NCBI GenBank assembly: GCA_035277145.1
Contig: DATELA010000050.1
Coordinates: 62,001-126,000 of the forward strand
Length of the DNA stretch: 64,000 bases
Direction of reading: 5' to 3'
From: DASRAP01 sp035277145
GTDB lineage: Bacteria; Gemmatimonadota; Gemmatimonadetes; Gemmatimonadales; Gemmatimonadaceae
This document shows, piece by piece, positions 58,935 through 64,000 of the stretch (positions within the stretch are counted from its first letter, which is position 1; every line of letters begins with the position of its first letter). A program made the position numbers and the translations under genes. The notes beneath the pieces are model-generated. The model saw only the letters and a program-made list of their open reading frames with translations, did no database searches and was not told the DNA's origin.

Positions 58935-61835
58935 CTGCTTCGACTGACGACGCTCGGAGCGATTGACCTGCGTGATGGCCGCGGACATCCGATTCGCGGC
59001 GTACTCACGCAGCCGAAACGCGTTGCGCTACTCGCGTACCTCGTGGCCGAGGGTCAGCGTGTTGGCGGCGACGGTTTTGTGTCGCGCGACAAACTCCTCG
59101 CGCTGTTCTGGCCCGAGTCTGACGATGCACGCGCGCGCAATACGCTCTCGCAAGCGCTGCACCATTTGCGCAACGAACTCGGCGCCGATGTGATCGAAAA
59201 CCGCGGCGCGAACGCGCTCGGTGTTCGCCGCGACTTGTTGTGGTGCGATGTCACCGCGTTCACCGATGCGCTTGCGCGCGATGACGCAGAACTCGCGCTC
59301 GACATGTATCGCGGTGAGTTCTGCCCGAATCTGTATGCGGACGGATCCGCAACTCTCGAGCAGTGGCTCGACGAACGTCGTCGCTATTTCCGTGCACACG
59401 CACTCGCTGCTGCGCGCGGTGCGGCAGAGCGCCTCGCGAAGAGCGGCGACGCACCCGGCGCAGCACGCGCGGCGCGCCGCGCACTGACACTGCATCCCGA
59501 TGATGAGGGCGACGTTCGCGTCCTGCTCGGCATCATGGAGCAGGCGGGCGATGTCGCCGGTGCGCTGCTCGCGTATCAGGAATACGCGCGGCGTCTCGCC
59601 GCCGAACTCGACACTGAACCTGCGGCGGAAACGCAGCGGCTGGTTGAGACGATGCGCCGCCGTCGTGAACAAGCCGCGACGGCAGGCGAATCGGCACCGG
59701 TCAGCACGGAACCTGCGACACCATTACTGCGCACGTCGCAACCGCGCGTCGTACCGCGTAGCCGGCGAGTGCTTGCAGTGGTCGGCATTGCCGTGGTTGT
59801 CCTCTCGGGCGCAGCCGCCGTGGGATTGCGTAACTGGCGCGGCACACCGCCCGCGCCAAAAACCATCGCGGTGCTGCCGTTCACGCTGCAGAGTGGCGCG
59901 TCGTTCGCAGATCTGCGCGCGGGCATGGTGGATTTGCTGAGCGCAAAACTCGACGGTGCGACCGGATTCCGCGCGATCGATCCGCGTAGCGTGGTCGCGG
60001 CCGTTGCCGGTCACGACCCTTCGACGCCGCTGAGCGCAAGCGCGAGCCAGCGCATCGCGCGACAACTGGGCGCGCGCTGGTATATCAGCGGCGCGGTGAT
60101 TGAAATCGCCGGACGCCTGCAGCTCAACGGAACGCTCGTCGATGTCAACGCAGGCGCCGATGCGCAACCCGTTGCAACCGCCAGCGTCAGCGGAGATACG
60201 GCTGCGCTCTTCGACCTGGTCGACGATCTCGCCGGGCGCATACTCGTGCGTCTCACGAGCGGCCGCGATACGGCGATTACGCGACTCGCGGCAGTCACGA
60301 CGCATTCGTTGCCCGCGCTGAAGCGGTTCCTCGACGGCGAACGCGAATTGCGCGCGGGGCGCGACGCGCAGGCCGCAGCCGCGTTCCGCGATGCGACGAT
60401 TCTGGATACCGGATTCGCGCTCGCGCAGTATCGCCTGGCTGTGACGGGCACGTGGGTGTACGCGCGCGGTGCCGAAGATCCCGCGGCGCTCGCGGCCGCG
60501 GCGAGCCGTCACGCGCAACGGTTGACGCCGCTCGCACGCGATCTTGTGACCGCGTACCGCGCGTACAAGGAATTGCGCGGCGGCGAAGCCGAGCGATTGT
60601 ATCGCGGCGTCACCGAAGGGCATCCGGACAACGTCGAAGCGTGGTTCATGCTCGGCGAGACGCTCTTTCATTACAACATGTGGCGAGGCCGGTCGCCGAT
60701 GGAGGCGTGGCCGGCGTTTCAGCGTGTGCTGGCGCTCGACCCGGCCAATGCGCACGCGACGATTCACCTCGCGAGGCTTGCGGCGGCGGACGGACTGGTG
60801 AGCGAGCTCGACTCGCTCAAACGACGATACCTCTCGCAGCATCCGGATGCGGAGCGTGCGCTCGAGATGCGCGCGCTCGACGCGTATTCGCGCAACGACG
60901 TACACGCCCGGCGCGACATCGCGGCCGCGGCACGCAACGCCGATGAGTTAGTGGTGAGCGCACTGATTCAAGGTGCGTTCCTGTTCGCGCGAAACATGGA
61001 CGCCGCGCGTGACCTCGCCGACCCTGCGGTGCCCGCGGTTTCTGCGCTGTCATCACGCGAGCTGAGGGAGCGCTACTTCTCGGAGTTGGGATTGGCGGGC
61101 GGGCAGTGGGCGCGCAGCGCGACGCAAATACCCGGACTCGTGGTGAACGACACGTGGCTCATCGAGCTGCAGTCGATGCTGGCGGCCGATCCATTTTTTG
61201 CGGCGCCGCGCGCGCGGCTCGCCGCGCTGCGAGATAGTCTCGCCGCACGTCAGCCGTTTCCCACGCCGGCACCGCCCGGCACGCCGACTGATCCGCGGAT
61301 TGGACGCGCGTGGCAAGCGTATCTCACGGGACTGCTCAGCGTCCGCCTCGGTGACACCGCCGCGATGACGCGCGCGCTCGCGACGCTCGCCACGCCCGAC
61401 GACGGCCGTTACCGCACAGTGGCAGCAGAGCTTGGCCATGCCCTGCGCGCCGAAGTAGCGCGGACGCGCGGGGACTACGCGCGCGCGCTCGACGAACTCG
61501 CGCACGTCACGTTCGACGTGACAGCGGCGGGTATTCCGATGATCGCGCACTGGGGCGTGCGCGAACGATTCCTTCGCGCGGAATTACTGCACGCGCTGAA
61601 CCGCGATGCTGAAGCGCTTCCGTTGTACAACTCGTTCCAGGGTACGTACGACGCGCCGTACATGGCCGCGACGCACTTCCGGCAAGGTGAGATCTACCAA
61701 CGCCTGGGAAATCGCGAACGCGCAGTCTTTCACTTCACGCGCGTTGTGTCGCTGTGGCGTGATGCCGATGCGGAGTTTCAGCCCATCGTCGACAAGTCGC
61801 GTCGTGCGCTGGCGGCGCTCAACGCGAGGCGTTGA
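58935..61835 (+). CDS. BTAD-domain transcriptional activator with membrane segment and TPR-like region
   Basis: 966 residues if started at CTG 58935, five bases after GGAGG; this restores the normal N-terminus RLTTLGAIDLRDG that a later GTG at 59043 would lose. The winged-helix DNA-binding domain (about 1-95) is followed by the BTAD domain (about 100-240), a membrane segment (about 275-295, VLAVVGIAVVVLSGAAAVGL), then a FlgO-like domain (KTIAVLPFTLQS, about 310-430) and TPR-type helices (450-950). This links a DNA-binding cytosolic head to a large periplasmic part. AfsR/CadC-like signalling across the membrane is inferred. Confidence 0.88.
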   Translation: MLRLTTLGAIDLRDGRGHPIRGVLTQPKRVALLAYLVAEGQRVGGDGFVSRDKLLALFWPESDDARARNTLSQALHHLRNELGADVIENRGANALGVRRDLLWCDVTAFTDALARDDAELALDMYRGEFCPNLYADGSATLEQWLDERRRYFRAHALAAARGAAERLAKSGDAPGAARAARRALTLHPDDEGDVRVLLGIMEQAGDVAGALLAYQEYARRLAAELDTEPAAETQRLVETMRRRREQAATAGESAPVSTEPATPLLRTSQPRVVPRSRRVLAVVGIAVVVLSGAAAVGLRNWRGTPPAPKTIAVLPFTLQSGASFADLRAGMVDLLSAKLDGATGFRAIDPRSVVAAVAGHDPSTPLSASASQRIARQLGARWYISGAVIEIAGRLQLNGTLVDVNAGADAQPVATASVSGDTAALFDLVDDLAGRILVRLTSGRDTAITRLAAVTTHSLPALKRFLDGERELRAGRDAQAAAAFRDATILDTGFALAQYRLAVTGTWVYARGAEDPAALAAAASRHAQRLTPLARDLVTAYRAYKELRGGEAERLYRGVTEGHPDNVEAWFMLGETLFHYNMWRGRSPMEAWPAFQRVLALDPANAHATIHLARLAAADGLVSELDSLKRRYLSQHPDAERALEMRALDAYSRNDVHARRDIAAAARNADELVVSALIQGAFLFARNMDAARDLADPAVPAVSALSSRELRERYFSELGLAGGQWARSATQIPGLVVNDTWLIELQSMLAADPFFAAPRARLAALRDSLAARQPFPTPAPPGTPTDPRIGRAWQAYLTGLLSVRLGDTAAMTRALATLATPDDGRYRTVAAELGHALRAEVARTRGDYARALDELAHVTFDVTAAGIPMIAHWGVRERFLRAELLHALNRDAEALPLYNSFQGTYDAPYMAATHFRQGEIYQRLGNRERAVFHFTRVVSLWRDADAEFQPIVDKSRRALAALNARR

Positions 61836-61844
61836 CCGGAACCG

Positions 61845-63413
61845 CTAACGGTCATTGAGCGCGCGCTCGATCTGCGCGCACAGTGAGCGAAGTACCGTGA
61901 TGCGCGCGTGGTACTTGTCGTTCGCGCCGACGAGCGTCCACGGTGCGCGCGATGTCGACGTTCGTTCGATCATCTCATCGGCCGCCACGCGGTACGCGTC
62001 CCACTTGTCGCGATTGCGCCAGTCGTCCGCGGTAATCTTGAATCGCTTGAAGCTCGTGTGCTCACGTTCCTGGAACCGTTTGAGTTGTTCGGCCTTGCTC
62101 ACTTGCAGCCAGAACTTCGCGACGACGGCGCCGCTGCGGGACAATTGCTCTTCAAAGTCGTTGATCTCGCCGTAGGCGCGTTTCCAGTCTGATTCCGTAC
62201 AGAATCCCTCCACGCGTTCGACGAGCACGCGACCGTACCACGAGCGGTCGTAAATCGTAAAGCGTCCGAGCCGGGGCAGGTGACGCCAGAATCGCCAGAG
62301 ATACGGTTGCGCGCGTTCCTCTTCGGTCGGCGCGGCGATTGGAATGCCCTGGTATTGCCGTGCATCGAGCGCACCGGTGACGCGCCGAATGGCGCCGCCT
62401 TTCCCGGCGGCGTCGGGTCCTTCGAACACCACGATCACCGACATCCGGTTGAATTTCCGGTGACGCGACAGCCCGTTGAGCTTGCCTTGCAAGCGCTCGA
62501 GTTGTTTTTCGTACCGTTTCTTGTCGATGCGCGCCGTGAGATCGATGGACCCGATCAGATCTTTTGTGTCGGTGAGTTTCGGCAGTCGTACCGTTTTGCG
62601 CGCGCCGCGCTGCTTTGGCTGCTGGAGACGCGCGCGCAACGACGAAAGAATCACATTGCCGGCCGTGAGACTTCGGTAGCGTTCGTCGTAGCCTTCGATA
62701 ATCGTCCATGGCGCATCGCCCGTGCTTGTCTCGCGCAGATAGCGCTCCGAGATGCGCCGGAACCGGTCGTACATCTTGAATCGTTTCCAGTCGAGCGCCG
62801 TAACGCGCCATCGTGTGAGCGGATTCTTCTCGAGCGCGCGCAAACGTTTCCGCTGGCGGTCTTTCGACAGGTGGAACCACAGCTTGATGAGCAGCGCGCC
62901 TTCGTCAACGAGCATGCGCTCGAAGCGCAACGTGGCGTCGATTTCGCGGCCGAGCTCTGCGCCGTCGATGTCGCGCGCCACGCGTTTGACGATTGGATCT
63001 GTGTGCCACGCGCCGAACAGGATGCCGATGGTGCCTTTAGGCGGGAGCGCGCGCCAGTAGCGCCACATCGGCGGACGATCTTGTTCTTCGTCAGATGGGT
63101 CCTGGAACGCGTGCGTGTGGATGTGTCGCGGGTCCATCCACTCGTTGAGCAGGTTGACGGTTTCGCCTTTGCCGGCGCCGTCGACGCCGCCGATGACGAT
63201 GATCGCGGGAAATGCCTTGCGCGTCGCGAGATCAAACTGCGCGTTGAGAAGCGCCTCGCGCAGTTTGGGTTCTTCGCGCTCGTACTTCGCTTTGTCGACG
63301 GTGTGGCCGAGTTCCGCGGCGGCGAATTGTGACACGGTCTCACGCGCGAATGAGTAGGGGCCGGACGCAACGGTCGCGCAATTGTACGGGGCCACGGCGG
63401 CAGGCGCCATCAT
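61845..63413 (-). CDS. pap: Two-domain polyphosphate kinase 2 (polyphosphate:AMP phosphotransferase)
   Basis: 522 residues; the first 26 look non-conserved, so GTG 63335 (VSQFAAAELGH) may be the true start. Two PPK2 domains in tandem identify the class II enzyme: Walker A GGVDGAGKGE (about 74-83) and GPDAAGKGG (about 330-338), with Walker B DRSWYGR in the second. The first domain is degenerate at its Walker B-like FGAWHTD, as usual for Pap. It moves phosphate from polyphosphate to AMP to form ADP. It ends 9 bp from the convergent BTAD gene. Confidence 0.92.
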   Translation of the reverse strand: MMAPAAVAPYNCATVASGPYSFARETVSQFAAAELGHTVDKAKYEREEPKLREALLNAQFDLATRKAFPAIIVIGGVDGAGKGETVNLLNEWMDPRHIHTHAFQDPSDEEQDRPPMWRYWRALPPKGTIGILFGAWHTDPIVKRVARDIDGAELGREIDATLRFERMLVDEGALLIKLWFHLSKDRQRKRLRALEKNPLTRWRVTALDWKRFKMYDRFRRISERYLRETSTGDAPWTIIEGYDERYRSLTAGNVILSSLRARLQQPKQRGARKTVRLPKLTDTKDLIGSIDLTARIDKKRYEKQLERLQGKLNGLSRHRKFNRMSVIVVFEGPDAAGKGGAIRRVTGALDARQYQGIPIAAPTEEERAQPYLWRFWRHLPRLGRFTIYDRSWYGRVLVERVEGFCTESDWKRAYGEINDFEEQLSRSGAVVAKFWLQVSKAEQLKRFQEREHTSFKRFKITADDWRNRDKWDAYRVAADEMIERTSTSRAPWTLVGANDKYHARITVLRSLCAQIERALNDR

Positions 63414-63504
63414 GAGCGGCGTTCTCGGTCACGGTTGGTCCCGTGCGGCTATCCGAACGCTCCAGAACGCGTCATTCTTCGGCACTCACTCTGAGGATCA
63501 GTCA

Positions 63505-63951
63505 ATGCGCGCCAGTCGATTCGCATTGTTCGCTGCACTCGTTGCACTCACGGCCCCCGCGCTTCGCGCACAGGGTGCGTCCGAAGAAGCGGCCGTACGC
63601 CGCGCCGCGCTGGATTATCTCGAAGGGTTCTACGAAGGCGACACCGCGAAACTCACGCGCGGTATCTGGCCGGAAGTGCGCAAGTATGGTTACTGGAACG
63701 ACAAAGGGACGTACACGGGCGAAGCGATGTCGTACAAGCAGATCATCGAGTACGGACTCAACGTGAAGTCCGGAAAGTCAAAAGTCCCCGCGAATCCGCC
63801 GAAAGACGTCAAGATTTTCGAGATTCAGGATCAAACGGCCGCAGTGAAAATCACGGCGTGGTGGGGCACCGACTATCTCCTGCTCGCGAAAGAGAAGGGG
63901 AAGTGGATGATCACGCACGTGCTGTGGCAGGGGCCGCTAAAGCAGCCCTGA
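63505..63951 (+). CDS. Secreted NTF2-like (putative lumazine-binding) protein
   Basis: 148 residues from ATG 63505 (GAGG ribosome site 9 bp upstream; the open frame extends further only as non-coding). Signal peptide MRASRFALFAALVALTAPALRAQG. The body EEAAVRRAALDYLEGFYEGD...IWPEVRKYG and C-terminal strand KWMITHVLWQGPLK fit the Lumazine_bd_2/SnoaL cone. Ligand and reaction are unknown; small periplasmic or secreted members of this fold are common here. The stop codon TGA is the first triplet of a TGAGCNN heptamer array. Confidence 0.85.
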   Translation: MRASRFALFAALVALTAPALRAQGASEEAAVRRAALDYLEGFYEGDTAKLTRGIWPEVRKYGYWNDKGTYTGEAMSYKQIIEYGLNVKSGKSKVPANPPKDVKIFEIQDQTAAVKITAWWGTDYLLLAKEKGKWMITHVLWQGPLKQP

Positions 63952-63983
63952 GCTGTGAGCCGTGAGCCCTGGGCCGTGGGTTC
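63949..63983. repeat. Heptamer tandem array TGAGCNN x5
   Basis: Units TGAGCTG, TGAGCCG, TGAGCCC, TGGGCCG, TGGGTTC. It begins at the stop codon of the NTF2-like gene, just as at 27543. A CTACCGC-type heptamer follows to the window edge. Confidence 0.88.
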
Positions 63984-64000
63984 ACTACCGCCGACCGTCT

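Overview
The window is high-GC bacterial chromosome, most likely from a member of the Gemmatimonadota. That assignment is an inference. It rests on the mix of families seen: a GWxTD-domain protein, a BTAD activator with a membrane segment and TPR-like region, an OmpA protein with calcium-type thrombospondin-3 repeats, a 6-bladed beta-propeller, many secreted metallopeptidases and several Ig-like lipoproteins. No rRNA, tRNA, phage, IS element or CRISPR array was found. About 49 protein genes are called, mostly chromosomal housekeeping and envelope functions, tightly packed and often overlapping by 4 bp.

Left part (1-17.4 kb). An FAD oxidoreductase running off the left edge and a metallophosphoesterase follow an arsenic module (arsR, arsM, arsN2), all on the minus strand. 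The module carries two identical-pattern ArsR operator candidates (ATCAA-N6-TTGAT). A diheme cytochrome c and a beta-propeller protein lie behind it. Then come a zinc-ribbon unknown, OmpA-TSP3, the GWxTD protein, an M28 peptidase, a SulP transporter coupled to a small unknown, an M20 peptidase and a DUF187-type glycoside hydrolase.

Middle (17.4-43.4 kb). This holds a hybrid histidine kinase, an M20D amidohydrolase and a very large fused membrane/spermidine-synthase-like protein. A tetR-tolC-adaptor-RND efflux operon follows, with a clear palindromic operator. Next are a TauE/SafE transporter, a large outer-membrane protein, a diguanylate cyclase, PhzF, PruA, a receiver-plus-DHp protein joined to endonuclease IV, a lysine-tailed SWIB protein, signal peptidase I, a GroES-like protein, a bacilliredoxin and an Ig lipoprotein.

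Right part (43.4-64 kb). An ABC-2 exporter pair diverges from a five-gene operon (glycosyltransferase 2, methyltransferase, GT-C/GT39-like, methyltransferase, fatty acid desaturase), which probably builds or decorates a surface lipid or glycan. Then come a small OM lipoprotein and an Ig-domain protein with a 936-bp in-frame tandem duplication. A 390-bp non-coding stretch with promoter, structured RNA and a strong terminator precedes a translationally coupled ATP-grasp ligase / LLM flavin oxidoreductase pair. A lipoprotein, an unknown, a BTAD-TPR regulator that seems to start at CTG, a two-domain PPK2 (polyphosphate:AMP phosphotransferase) and an NTF2-like secreted protein complete the window.

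Two kinds of repeats overlay the genes. One is a ~154-bp long palindrome present four times (17425, 35894, 52024, 57477), three of them between convergent genes. The other is a set of 7-, 8- and 9-bp tandem arrays sitting exactly at gene starts and stops, one of them inside the 5' end of the efflux adaptor gene. The most novel candidates are the palindrome family, the boundary arrays, and the leader RNA plus ATP-grasp/LLM operon.
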